From a virus: a DNA stretch of 28,824 bases. Positions 7,257-14,697 of this stretch are shown here, piece after piece. The notes beneath the pieces are model-generated. The model saw only the letters and a program-made list of their open reading frames with translations. It made no database searches and had not been told where the DNA came from. The stretch lies in IMG/VR virus record IMGVR_UViG_3300027607_000128, positions 1 through 28,824 of that record. The stretch is one strand, 5' to 3'. The translations under genes were made by a program, and so were the position numbers. How positions within the stretch are numbered: position 1 is the stretch's first letter; each line of letters begins with the position of its first letter.

Positions 7257-7826
7257 TCACAATTTATATTCGTAGGCCTTGGTTCTGTTTTCCCACAATT
7301 CTGCTTCGGTTCTAATATTGAAAAATTTCGTCTTATCTTCTTTTACATCAAAAGAGTTGACATAATCCATTATCTTATCTCTGGTTTCTAGATACTCGAC
7401 ACTTGCATTCCAAATTTTACGTAAACCATACTTTATTCCCCATGTAATATCTCCCTTTGAATCATCAAATTCTAACTTTCCAGACTCTTTGATTTTTTTA
7501 AAATCAATTTTTCCTCTAAAATCATTAATTCTATCTAACTCTATCCTAATAAACCTATACTCTTTCGTTGAGGGATTTTCCTTTGCTAAAATTTCAATAA
7601 TTTTTTCCGTTCTGGAAACTATAGCGTAAGAAGCTTTTTTTAAAATAGTATAATAAGATAAATCAGTAAAAATATCAGAAACAGCTCTAATTGCTTTTGA
7701 TATCAGATTACTATCTGGTACTTCAACATTATCATTGATTGGAATTGAAATATCCTTTGACCCTATTATAGGACCAATATTCAATGATAAATTATTATTA
7801 TATGATATTTGTTGATTTACTTGCAT
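7257..7826 (-). CDS. accessory protein of unknown function (gene 1 of cassette)
   Basis: This 189-residue protein is read from the ATG at 7826. A TTG at 7847 would add seven residues and is less likely. It has a polar Asn-rich start, then mostly helices: SNLISKAIRAVSDIFTDLSYY, a basic segment with SRTEKIIEILAKENPS, and a C-terminal region rich in aromatic and charged residues (WGIKYGLRKIWNASVEYLETRDKIMDYV). No known motif was identified. It lacks a transmembrane segment. It is transcribed ahead of the 6764-7255 gene with one base between stop and start, a spacing common in toxin-antitoxin or defence pairs. That function is only a possibility. The AT-rich region upstream (7827-7915) may hold its own promoter. 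Confidence 0.5.
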   Translation of the reverse strand: MQVNQQISYNNNLSLNIGPIIGSKDISIPINDNVEVPDSNLISKAIRAVSDIFTDLSYYTILKKASYAIVSRTEKIIEILAKENPSTKEYRFIRIELDRINDFRGKIDFKKIKESGKLEFDDSKGDITWGIKYGLRKIWNASVEYLETRDKIMDYVNSFDVKEDKTKFFNIRTEAELWENRTKAYEYKL

Positions 7827-7915
7827 AACACGGTAATCAATGAACAAAATACATTTATTTTACCTAACTATTCAAGTATTTAACAAAATTTTGCAGAAAT
7901 AATTACTATTAAATT
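7827..7915 (-). promoter_or_regulatory. AT-rich region with possible Bacteroidota-type promoter
   Basis: On the minus strand a TTG and a TATTTTG lie 21 bases apart, ending about 20 bases before the ATG at 7826. This resembles the Bacteroidota vegetative promoter (TTG plus TAnnTTTG) but misses one position. It would let the cassette be expressed independently of the late genes. Confidence 0.3.
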
Positions 7916-8155
7916 TCATTTCACTAACATTTTTCCTTCTTTCCCATTCAAAATCAATATTGAATCTTCTGCTATTACTTGAGTCTTACCATCAAAAATC
8001 GTCAACTTAAATGGCTGGTCTTTAAACTTGGTTATCTCAACTTTATAATAACCTGAAAGGTACAAGCAATCTTTATTGTAGTTCCAGCCTTGTGGACGTT
8101 TTGGGAATGGTTTACAGCATACCAAAAAAAACAATATAAAAAGTGTCCATTTCAT
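7916..8155 (-). CDS. small putative lipoprotein next to lysis gene
   Basis: This 79-residue protein begins MKWTLFILFFLVCCK, a short signal peptide with a lipobox-like LVCC, so lipidation at Cys13 or Cys14 and outer-membrane or inner-membrane anchoring are likely. The rest is strand-rich (YYKVEITKF, FKLTIFDGKTQVIAEDSILIL). It overlaps the DUF5675 gene by ATGA and is the last gene of the structural/lysis operon. Position and size suggest a spanin-like or other lysis accessory lipoprotein, but no partner inner-membrane spanin is visible nearby. It could equally be a lysogenic-conversion or superinfection-exclusion lipoprotein. Confidence 0.6.
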   Translation of the reverse strand: MKWTLFILFFLVCCKPFPKRPQGWNYNKDCLYLSGYYKVEITKFKDQPFKLTIFDGKTQVIAEDSILILNGKEGKMLVK

Positions 8156-8553
8156 ATAATTTGTAGATAAAAAACACTTGGTAGTATATTCCTCAAATAG
8201 TCCATGGTATTCCTACTGTCAGCTACATCTAACAATCCATCCTTATTCAGGTCAAAAAAGTATTTGCCTACAACAATGCATCCTTTTGTATCATCAAAGA
8301 AATTGCCTCCATGAATTACTATGGCAGACCTTTTGGGCACATGTTGAAGTTTAAAGGCTATACCAAAGCGTTTACTTTTGTACCTTTTAACCAGGTAAGT
8401 ACCTCGAGGTATGCAAGAGATATTTTTTTGATTATCCTTATCAGGAGGCTCAAGTGTCATACAACTAAACAGTTTCTTTACACCATCATAAATATTGAAT
8501 TCGCCTAAAGTCTGTTTTCCCCCATCCTGTAAGCGGGTAATAACTGCTTTCAT
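8152..8553 (-). CDS. DUF5675 family protein, probable lysis-associated enzyme
   Basis: This 133-residue protein matches the DUF5675 pattern: IPRGTYLVKRYKSKRFG, then AIVIHGGNFFDDTKGCIVVG. The IHGGN-x6-GC arrangement (His then Cys) recalls the active site of L,D-transpeptidase-like folds. The family's enzymatic activity is not something I can confirm. A DxNxDGxxDxxDS loop (DLNKDGLLDVADS, residues about 102-114) follows, which is a calcium-binding EF-hand-like or dockerin-like motif. The gene overlaps the tail gene upstream and the lipoprotein gene downstream by 4 bases each. Its position at the end of the late operon is where lysis genes usually sit. No signal peptide is seen. Confidence 0.75.
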   Translation of the reverse strand: MKAVITRLQDGGKQTLGEFNIYDGVKKLFSCMTLEPPDKDNQKNISCIPRGTYLVKRYKSKRFGIAFKLQHVPKRSAIVIHGGNFFDDTKGCIVVGKYFFDLNKDGLLDVADSRNTMDYLRNILPSVFYLQII

Positions 8554-9848
8554 TTTATTAAAAATAATTCTGCTTGTACCACAAAATGTAGCCGTTTATC
8601 ATGATTGGCTTTTATATTGGTACGGAGCTGTTTAACAAAAAAATTTAATCCATCTAACTGTATAGGTCTAGTAAAATCCAATGCTGCCAATTGAGTTGCT
8701 GACATAAAAATATTTCTCTTTACCAGTTTGGTAGTAGCCAAAAAATTTAACCACTTTTCCCAAAATCTAGGAACCAAGTCGCCCCAGCGAAGACTGAAAT
8801 TTGGTCCTGTATATTTTACATAATTATCAGAATCATCAAAAAACAATAATACCCTAGGGTTAAAACCAGAATCCATTTCCCAGAGGTTGGGCAAGAAACT
8901 AAAAGTACTTGTTATTGGATTTTCACCACCCCCAAATTGATAAGGCTCGTACAGATCTTGTCTATCTTCCAAGGCCACTTCTTGGGTATTGGCATAGTCA
9001 AAAGTATACCCCTTATTGCCTTCATAATGCGATTTAAAATATTCGGCCGCATAATTTTTTATGATTTGAGGATTTAGATTATCCAATAAATCTTGGCAAT
9101 GTCCTACCAATATCTTTTTATTCTGTTTATCAGGCTGTACGTATAAACAAAATAACTTGGTCAATGCATCCAGTAATTCTAAATAAGTAGTATTATCAGG
9201 AAATCGATAGCGGTTATCCCCATAGTATCTCGTGCCACCGGGAGGTTTTTGATTAAAAAATACCAGGTTATTCAAATCTGTATCCCAGTTCAATTCAAAT
9301 TCCCATGCGGAATTACTTAAACTGGAAAGTAATGCAGAATACATATAGTAAAATGCTATATTGAAACCAAATGCTCCAGCTGAGGTATCATTTTCACCTC
9401 TTCCACGCCTTACTGGCCTGTTACTATCATTATTGATTATCCCTTCCCAAAAACTATTGTTTACTTCCAAATAAGGGAAAAGATTGGTAGCTGATGCAGG
9501 GATTCCCATTTGCAATTCAAGATTGCTCAATTCAGTCTTTAACTTACCCTGTAGGTTTACTTCATAATCACCTGTCCCTGGTTCAGCCAGAACTAAATCC
9601 CCCTCAAAAATTTCAATACCATTCCATAACACTGTACAAACTACAGTTTCACTATCAGAGTCAGTATCCAGCATTTCAGGAAAACCCAAAATACGCTGGT
9701 TATTCTTAGATTTTGGAAGATTGAAATTATAAGAATGTGATTTGAAAAGCTCATTTATCCCCTGAAAAACAAAATTGTTCAACTCCAAAGGTATAGAAGT
9801 ATCCCTATAAAAATCCAATGCTTTACCGTTTACCAATAATTCCAGCAT
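8550..9848 (-). CDS. putative tail tip / baseplate protein
   Basis: This 432-residue protein starts LELLVNGKALDFYRDTSIPLELNNFVFQG and continues with SHSYNFNLPKSKNNQRILGFP, a beginning seen in tail-associated proteins of Bacteroidota prophages. The sequence is strand-rich. A central part includes LELLDALTKLFCLYVQPDKQNKKILVGHCQDLLDNL, reminiscent of the hub domain of tail-associated proteins. No lytic domain is recognised. It overlaps the gene upstream by TGATG and the lysis gene by ATGA. Its position at the 3' end of the tail module, before lysis, fits a tip or baseplate component. Exact equivalence to Dit or Tal is not established. Confidence 0.6.
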   Translation of the reverse strand: MLELLVNGKALDFYRDTSIPLELNNFVFQGINELFKSHSYNFNLPKSKNNQRILGFPEMLDTDSDSETVVCTVLWNGIEIFEGDLVLAEPGTGDYEVNLQGKLKTELSNLELQMGIPASATNLFPYLEVNNSFWEGIINNDSNRPVRRGRGENDTSAGAFGFNIAFYYMYSALLSSLSNSAWEFELNWDTDLNNLVFFNQKPPGGTRYYGDNRYRFPDNTTYLELLDALTKLFCLYVQPDKQNKKILVGHCQDLLDNLNPQIIKNYAAEYFKSHYEGNKGYTFDYANTQEVALEDRQDLYEPYQFGGGENPITSTFSFLPNLWEMDSGFNPRVLLFFDDSDNYVKYTGPNFSLRWGDLVPRFWEKWLNFLATTKLVKRNIFMSATQLAALDFTRPIQLDGLNFFVKQLRTNIKANHDKRLHFVVQAELFLIK

Positions 9849-11488
9849 CAGTCCAATTTTATAAGTGAAATAGATTCAATCCTACCAACAAAAGGCCCTG
9901 TTGAATGCAAACTTTGAGAAGCTGCTATAATGAAAGGATTCAGGAAATTTTGCGTAGCTGTAAATGTAACTGAAATGATACCTGCTTCTCCAATATTCAA
10001 GGCAGCTGGATAAAATGCAGGACCATTAACAGCATCAAAAATCCTAAAGGAACCACTCAGATAATTACTGATATTGACAGTTAACTTATATAGACTGCCT
10101 GCCACAATAGTTTCAGCCATATCGAAATTAGCCTCTAATGCCAACTGATAATCACTTCCTACATTACCATACCAATCCATATAAATGTGGTAATAACTAA
10201 ATCCAACCTCCCAAGCCCCAGCATCAAGTTTAATATGCCAATCTCCAGATGGATCAACATCACTATTTACATTTTCAAGATCTAAGTCTTCTAACAATTC
10301 CAATGAACCACCAGGTCCACCAAGTTCAGCTAATGATTCACGGGCTACGAACCTTCCAAAACTTTCCCTTACAAAAGCCTCTCTAAATGCAAAGGTCAAC
10401 CCAATCAGTTCATTGTTTTTTTCATAATAGATAAACTCTAAATTGTCTACTTCAACTGGAGTAAATTCCCCTTTTGAAAGTATCAATATTTCTTGAGAGT
10501 GGACAAAATCATGCAATGCTTCTGGCTCATCCAACTCCAACCAACCTGTATTTGCATTACCACCTAAAAAACTTTGGATATCTGTTGATATCCCCTTCCT
10601 AAAAACTCCTTCTTTCGATAAAGCAAATCCCTTACTACTATTTACCAATTTATTGAAATCACCATTAGCAATAAGAGTATCATATCCTCCCAAACTGTTT
10701 TGATAAAGAAAGGACATTTTTTCTAGTGTCAGTTGCTCAATTAAATGGTATTTAAAAAATTCAGAAATGACCACATCAGATCCATCTGCCAACCAAATCG
10801 ACCATCCTAGTACTGTTTTGCCAGCTTCCTTATTATCTGCTATTTGCAGATTACTATATCCTGATCTAACTGTTACAATTCCTTTTATAAAAGAAGCAGA
10901 ATAAGCTTGATAATCAGTATTTGAACCATCGGTGTAATGAATCCTTACTTTAAGCCTTACTGTACCATCAACTGTTAAAAAATAACTTAAAAATTCAGGC
11001 ACATCATGAGTGGTAAATTTTGGATCAGGTTGTGAAGTCAAGAACTTACCAGTATTGATAAAAGATGCTTGAGAAGCATAAGAAAAACCTGGTCTTTCAA
11101 ATCCTGATGGTATACTCAAAAAATTTACTTGTTGCTGTAAAACTGGGTCAGCATCATTAATAATCTCATAGATTATTAAGGTGAAATAATGTTCAGTAAC
11201 AGTTTGATAGATCAAATTGGAAGTAAACCTAGGTGGTTCAGGTTCACAGAATGCATTCAAGTGATCCTGGATCTCAAATTCTACATTTCCCTGGTCATCT
11301 ACAGAACGGGAACGTTTAATGATCAATTCTTGAGGTGTAAAGCTGCTATTTGAACGATGTAATTCAATGACAGCATAGTATTTATCATAAGCATAATCAT
11401 TGCTTTGAAGGCTTAAATAAACTTTGTTCCATGCCCATGCAATGTCTGCTGAATCATCCCAGCTTTTATATGTAATAGAAAGTGCCAT
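9848..11488 (-). CDS. large tail protein with C-terminal jelly-roll-like region
   Basis: The start is taken as the ATG at 11488, giving 546 residues, because it overlaps the upstream stop as TAATG. A TTG four codons earlier is less likely. The N-terminal half is beta-rich (ALSITYKSWDDSADIAWAWNKVYLSLQSN, then repeated short strands with Ser/Thr). A linker with ELGGPGGSLELLEDLDLENVNSD occurs near residue 395-415. The last 135 residues (GDWHIKLDAGAWEVGFSY...SGSFRIFD...GRIESISLI) read like a carbohydrate-binding jelly roll. It lies between the tail terminator-like gene and the tail-tip gene, so it is probably a baseplate or receptor-binding protein. No catalytic motif was found. Confidence 0.55.
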   Translation of the reverse strand: MALSITYKSWDDSADIAWAWNKVYLSLQSNDYAYDKYYAVIELHRSNSSFTPQELIIKRSRSVDDQGNVEFEIQDHLNAFCEPEPPRFTSNLIYQTVTEHYFTLIIYEIINDADPVLQQQVNFLSIPSGFERPGFSYASQASFINTGKFLTSQPDPKFTTHDVPEFLSYFLTVDGTVRLKVRIHYTDGSNTDYQAYSASFIKGIVTVRSGYSNLQIADNKEAGKTVLGWSIWLADGSDVVISEFFKYHLIEQLTLEKMSFLYQNSLGGYDTLIANGDFNKLVNSSKGFALSKEGVFRKGISTDIQSFLGGNANTGWLELDEPEALHDFVHSQEILILSKGEFTPVEVDNLEFIYYEKNNELIGLTFAFREAFVRESFGRFVARESLAELGGPGGSLELLEDLDLENVNSDVDPSGDWHIKLDAGAWEVGFSYYHIYMDWYGNVGSDYQLALEANFDMAETIVAGSLYKLTVNISNYLSGSFRIFDAVNGPAFYPAALNIGEAGIISVTFTATQNFLNPFIIAASQSLHSTGPFVGRIESISLIKLD

Positions 11489-11955
11489 TATACATCCCAA
11501 AAGTTTTCATCAGTACAGATCGAGTTTGGAAAAGAAGTATTGATAGTTACCCTCCAACCAACTACATTATCATGCAAGCCCCCTGTGATGGGTTCAAATT
11601 TCAATACATCCAGCTGTTCTTCCATATCAAAATCTTCCAATACTTTTATTGCTATCTGCTCGGCATAATGTTCAAGTTTTTCATTTAGCAAAGTATCCTG
11701 TTTGTCATAATCATCCAGTTCTACTTCTTCTATGATTGCAAAGCCAATATTATAATTTCTATATGCATCAGAGATTCCATTGGAAAATCCTTTTTCAGGT
11801 ATTTCCAAGAAAAGACAAGGATATTCCATCTCCGATTCCAAGTCTTCAATAACCCTTCTGTAACTGCCGTATTTGAAAGTATTGATTTTGGTAGTCTGGC
11901 TTACCAAACCCTCAAAATAAGTTTTGATGGATGCTATGTTATTGAACTCAGGCAT
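11488..11955 (-). CDS. putative tail terminator / neck protein
   Basis: This 155-residue alpha/beta protein starts with a helix (NNIASIKTYFEGLV), then strands (EYPCLFLEIPEKGF, YRNYNIGFAIIEEVE), a long helix (DTLLNEKLEHYAEQIAIKVLEDF) and final strands ending DNVVGWRVTINTSFPNSICTDENFW. This helix-strand-strand-helix-strand order is seen in phage tail terminator and minor tail proteins. The assignment is by overall pattern only. It overlaps the chaperone-like gene upstream by 8 bases and the next gene as TAATG, so it is part of the late operon. Confidence 0.45.
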   Translation of the reverse strand: MPEFNNIASIKTYFEGLVSQTTKINTFKYGSYRRVIEDLESEMEYPCLFLEIPEKGFSNGISDAYRNYNIGFAIIEEVELDDYDKQDTLLNEKLEHYAEQIAIKVLEDFDMEEQLDVLKFEPITGGLHDNVVGWRVTINTSFPNSICTDENFWDV

Positions 11956-12700
11956 TTTTTAAACTTTCAGCTTCAAGATGTTTTTTTGTCAAAATTAAGC
12001 ATATCTCTGAAATAGGTGTTTCCTTTACTTTATCCAGATTACCAACAATACCAGTTTCTGCAATAGCTATAAAAGTACCAGCCCATCCCAGTTGATCATT
12101 ACCACCTTCGTTATTAAAAATAGTTTTATACTTTTTCCTCAACCTATCCAAGTTTGCAGACATATATAACAATGCCGAGGCTTTTATCCTGTAGTCCAAA
12201 TCCTTGAATAAAACAGTCCTTTCTTTTATACCTTTTTCCTTCAGTTTTACCCTTTTATCGCCCCATTTATTTTCTTTTCCAGCTTCACGGAAAATTACAG
12301 CACAAAGTGAATCCAACTTGTCTTCATCTTCTTTCATAGCATTCATAAAACCATTTGCCAAGGCAAACTCAAATCCTATAAACCCCCGAAAAGATTCTAA
12401 AGGAGCAAGATATTGTTGTCCTTTATGTTTGAACTCCCTGAAGAAGCAATATTCTGGTAGCTTTTCTACTGTTATCCAGTCCAACAATACCAGGAGCTGA
12501 GCAAGTTGTACTTCATTTAATCTGTTTAGTAAAAAAGCCTTACTTCCTGCCAACGAAACAAGAAAAAGGCTTTTCATATCTAATGGATTATCTGAATACT
12601 GTAAAAACAGATTGATATAAACTTTTATCTGTTTGGTATCCAGTTCATCAAAACTAGCTGGTATATTGAATCTATGGGTGTCTAACTTTATTTCATGCAT
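11948..12700 (-). CDS. tail assembly chaperone-like protein
   Basis: This 250-residue, mostly helical protein has the start HEIKLDTHRFNIPASFDELDTKQIKVYINLFLQ. It follows the tail tube gene, where tail assembly chaperones are normally encoded. The middle contains ALANGFMNAMKEDEDKLDSLCAVIFRE and a basic stretch (GDKRVKLKEKGIKERTVLF). The C-terminus is helical and ends in acidic/basic residues. No slippery sequence for a programmed frameshift was found, unlike many chaperone pairs. The gene starts at 12700, sharing one base with the stop of the tube gene (TAATG). The call is positional; no family motif confirms it. Confidence 0.45.
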   Translation of the reverse strand: MHEIKLDTHRFNIPASFDELDTKQIKVYINLFLQYSDNPLDMKSLFLVSLAGSKAFLLNRLNEVQLAQLLVLLDWITVEKLPEYCFFREFKHKGQQYLAPLESFRGFIGFEFALANGFMNAMKEDEDKLDSLCAVIFREAGKENKWGDKRVKLKEKGIKERTVLFKDLDYRIKASALLYMSANLDRLRKKYKTIFNNEGGNDQLGWAGTFIAIAETGIVGNLDKVKETPISEICLILTKKHLEAESLKNA

Positions 12701-13221
12701 TAAGATGTTGGGATAAGTCCCTGATATTCGAATGGAGGATTTTGAGAACTTACAATTTTTAGATTAAAGCTCATCTCATTTCTGTCATTTCCTCCTTTGC
12801 CACCTGTCGTTCCTTCTGATGGATCTACTGCTTCTAATGGTTCTACTAAATCTCCAAGTAACCAAGCTTTCCCATTTGTATCGATAGCAATACCAATCAT
12901 ATCAGTATTGTTCATTTTATCGATGGCTTTTAATATAGCTGCCCTTAATTTTGGAATTCTTACTTCAATAGAACTGGTCCAACTCTTACCCTTTTGTAGA
13001 CCTTGGGTTGCTATGTTCAGCCTAGCATTTTCATCTTTGATAAAATCAACTTTTTTCCAAAACTTACCAGTCACTAAAGTTAAGTCAGATGCAATCACCC
13101 CATCCACATCTGCAGGAATGGCTTCTACATCAACTTGAGGTATATAGTAAAACTCTGATAGACCAGCGGCATTTTTTTCACATCCTATGCCCAGGATAGC
13201 ATCTAAATCACATGCAGACAT
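12700..13221 (-). CDS. putative tail tube protein
   Basis: This 173-residue protein has a strand-rich core and a C-terminal GGKGGNDRNEMSFNLKIVSSQNPPFEYQG segment of the type seen at the end of tail tube proteins, where a Gly/Asn/Arg loop precedes the last two strands. The start MSACDLDAILGIGCEKNAAGLSEFYYIP is typical of tube or capsid-attached proteins in Bacteroidota phages. It lies two small genes after the major capsid gene and ahead of the chaperone-like gene, as expected for a tube. No tape measure gene follows in this operon. Confidence 0.6.
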   Translation of the reverse strand: MSACDLDAILGIGCEKNAAGLSEFYYIPQVDVEAIPADVDGVIASDLTLVTGKFWKKVDFIKDENARLNIATQGLQKGKSWTSSIEVRIPKLRAAILKAIDKMNNTDMIGIAIDTNGKAWLLGDLVEPLEAVDPSEGTTGGKGGNDRNEMSFNLKIVSSQNPPFEYQGLIPTS

Positions 13222-13247
13222 ATCAAATTAATTTAAAAGGTTTCCAA

Positions 13248-13466
13248 TTACTTTTTTGTACTTACAGCTGCCTTTTCTACTTTCTTGAAAAAGTCAGGAC
13301 ACTTATCAAGCAATGCTTTTAGAAACTTTTGATTGTAAGGTTTCGCCTGACCTTTTTGAAGCTTTTCAAGGCTTTTTATATCATGCTTTGCCACAGTATT
13401 CTCAAATCTGAATTGAAAGCCAGATAAGAGCAACTTATAAGTTTCGTTTCCTATTTTAAATTCCAT
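13248..13466 (-). CDS. small protein between capsid and tail genes (A)
   Basis: This 72-residue protein is not recognised. Its start, FKIGNETYKLLLSGFQF, matches the neighbour at 13468-13686 (LIGKEKYQISVHGFYL) in the pattern IGxExYxxxxxGF. It continues with a basic helix, KSLEKLQKGQAKP, and ends in a Lys/Ala-rich stretch. The ATG at 13466 lies one base past the stop of that neighbour. Its place between capsid and tail tube would suit a head-tail joining or decoration role. Confidence 0.5.
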   Translation of the reverse strand: MEFKIGNETYKLLLSGFQFRFENTVAKHDIKSLEKLQKGQAKPYNQKFLKALLDKCPDFFKKVEKAAVSTKK

Positions 13467-13467
13467 G

Positions 13468-13686
13468 TTATACTGCTTTTAAAATGTTTTGGCCTTCAAT
13501 CGCCAATACTTTAGTGAGTATTAATGCGAATTCAGAAGGGTCTTTTGTGATTTCTGATGCTAGATACTTTTTGCCATCAAGGTAAAAACCATGAACTGAG
13601 ATTTGATATTTTTCCTTACCAATCAAAAGGATATCTTTTGAGGTAGCCTCTTCATTTTCTGCTGTTTTTTTTGTCACTTTTGCCAT
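13468..13686 (-). CDS. small protein between capsid and tail genes (B)
   Basis: This 72-residue protein is not recognised. It has a charged N-terminus (AKVTKKTAENEEATSKD), then ILLIGKEKYQISVHGFYLDGKKYLASEI and a helix DPSEFALILTKVLAIEG. It shares the short IGxExYxxxxxGF pattern with the next gene and may be its paralogue. It starts 41 bases after the major capsid gene stop and is in the same operon. Confidence 0.5.
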   Translation of the reverse strand: MAKVTKKTAENEEATSKDILLIGKEKYQISVHGFYLDGKKYLASEITKDPSEFALILTKVLAIEGQNILKAV

Positions 13687-13726
13687 GAAATAAACTTTAC
13701 TGGTTGACTAAAAATTAAGATTACAA

Positions 13727-14695
13727 TTAGGCTTGGTCATTCACGATTAAGTAATCTTTCCCATCAATTTCAAAAGCAGATATGCCTACACCAATCTTAC
13801 CATCTACTAATAGATTGATGTTCCTTTTTTCCTTTTCTACAATAATTCGTTCTGTATCAGACATCAGGTCCATGCCAATTTGAAGAATCCCTTTAGGTGC
13901 GATAACCACTCTACCAGAGCCTTCCAGTCCAGGTAAAGGTTGAATTCCTGCGTTACCCTCTGATATCTCCAATACAGGTTGTTTAAATGAATTGTAAGTC
14001 ATGTGGTCACCATAATTTTCTTTATAGTTTAGATAATAATTACTGGCTGTATTATGACTACAGAAAATATCAACCCCTTTATATTTCAGTTCCTCAGGCA
14101 ATGCTTTCCACATATCCTGCAATTTTTCTACTGCATTGTCTTTAGTGATTGCACCAGTTGCTACTGGAGTAATCGTAGTAGCAGTAATTGCATCTGCTAT
14201 TATCTTCAAAAATCCATCACAAACTTCCAATGGATTGACAACATTGGCTGCTGCTGCCGTTCCTGAATTATAGACACCTTTCCAGATGATACGTTCCATG
14301 GTATCCTTTATTCGAGCATAAATCTGTTCCATTATAAACAGCTCAAAAGGATATTTGTAAGGATCACTGCCACTGGCCATTAATTTGGCAGTCCATTTTC
14401 TATGTTCTTTGATTGGATTGATAGTTAAATCAACCTGCCATTGCCTTACCTTTAATATCCTGCTTACATAATCCAATGCACCAGTTGTGGGATTCCAACC
14501 TTCTTCTTTACCTACCTGCACAATTTCCTTGATAAAGGGAGTGACCATTGGTTCTTCATCCTTTATGTCTTGATACACATCAATATACCTGGCAGACTTA
14601 AACCCAAGCATTTCTTGTTGGTACAAGAGGTAACCATCACCTCTATTGTAAGCGCCTAAAACAGCATCTAAATTACTATAATCAATCGCACTCAT
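13727..14695 (-). CDS. major capsid protein
   Basis: This 322-residue protein directly follows the protease/scaffold gene, the standard position of the major capsid gene. The N-terminal part (DYSNLDAVLGAYNRGDGYLLYQQEMLGFKSARYIDVYQDIKDE) precedes a helix-rich segment (IMEQIYARIKDTMERIIWKGVYN) like the long spine helix of HK97-type capsids. Later segments include DIFCSHNTASNYYLNYKENYGD and GSGRVVIAPKGILQIGMDLMSDTERIIVEKEKRNINLLVDGKIGVGISAF, typical of the axial domain strands. No Ig-like extra domain is present. The ATG at 14695 is 2 bases past the stop codon of the protease gene. The fold is inferred from pattern, not from a search. Confidence 0.8.
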   Translation of the reverse strand: MSAIDYSNLDAVLGAYNRGDGYLLYQQEMLGFKSARYIDVYQDIKDEEPMVTPFIKEIVQVGKEEGWNPTTGALDYVSRILKVRQWQVDLTINPIKEHRKWTAKLMASGSDPYKYPFELFIMEQIYARIKDTMERIIWKGVYNSGTAAAANVVNPLEVCDGFLKIIADAITATTITPVATGAITKDNAVEKLQDMWKALPEELKYKGVDIFCSHNTASNYYLNYKENYGDHMTYNSFKQPVLEISEGNAGIQPLPGLEGSGRVVIAPKGILQIGMDLMSDTERIIVEKEKRNINLLVDGKIGVGISAFEIDGKDYLIVNDQA

Positions 14696-14697
14696 TA

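Noticed and set aside
13466-13468. Programmed frameshift joining the two 72-residue genes
   Set aside because: The genes are separated by a stop codon and one base, with no slippery sequence at the junction.
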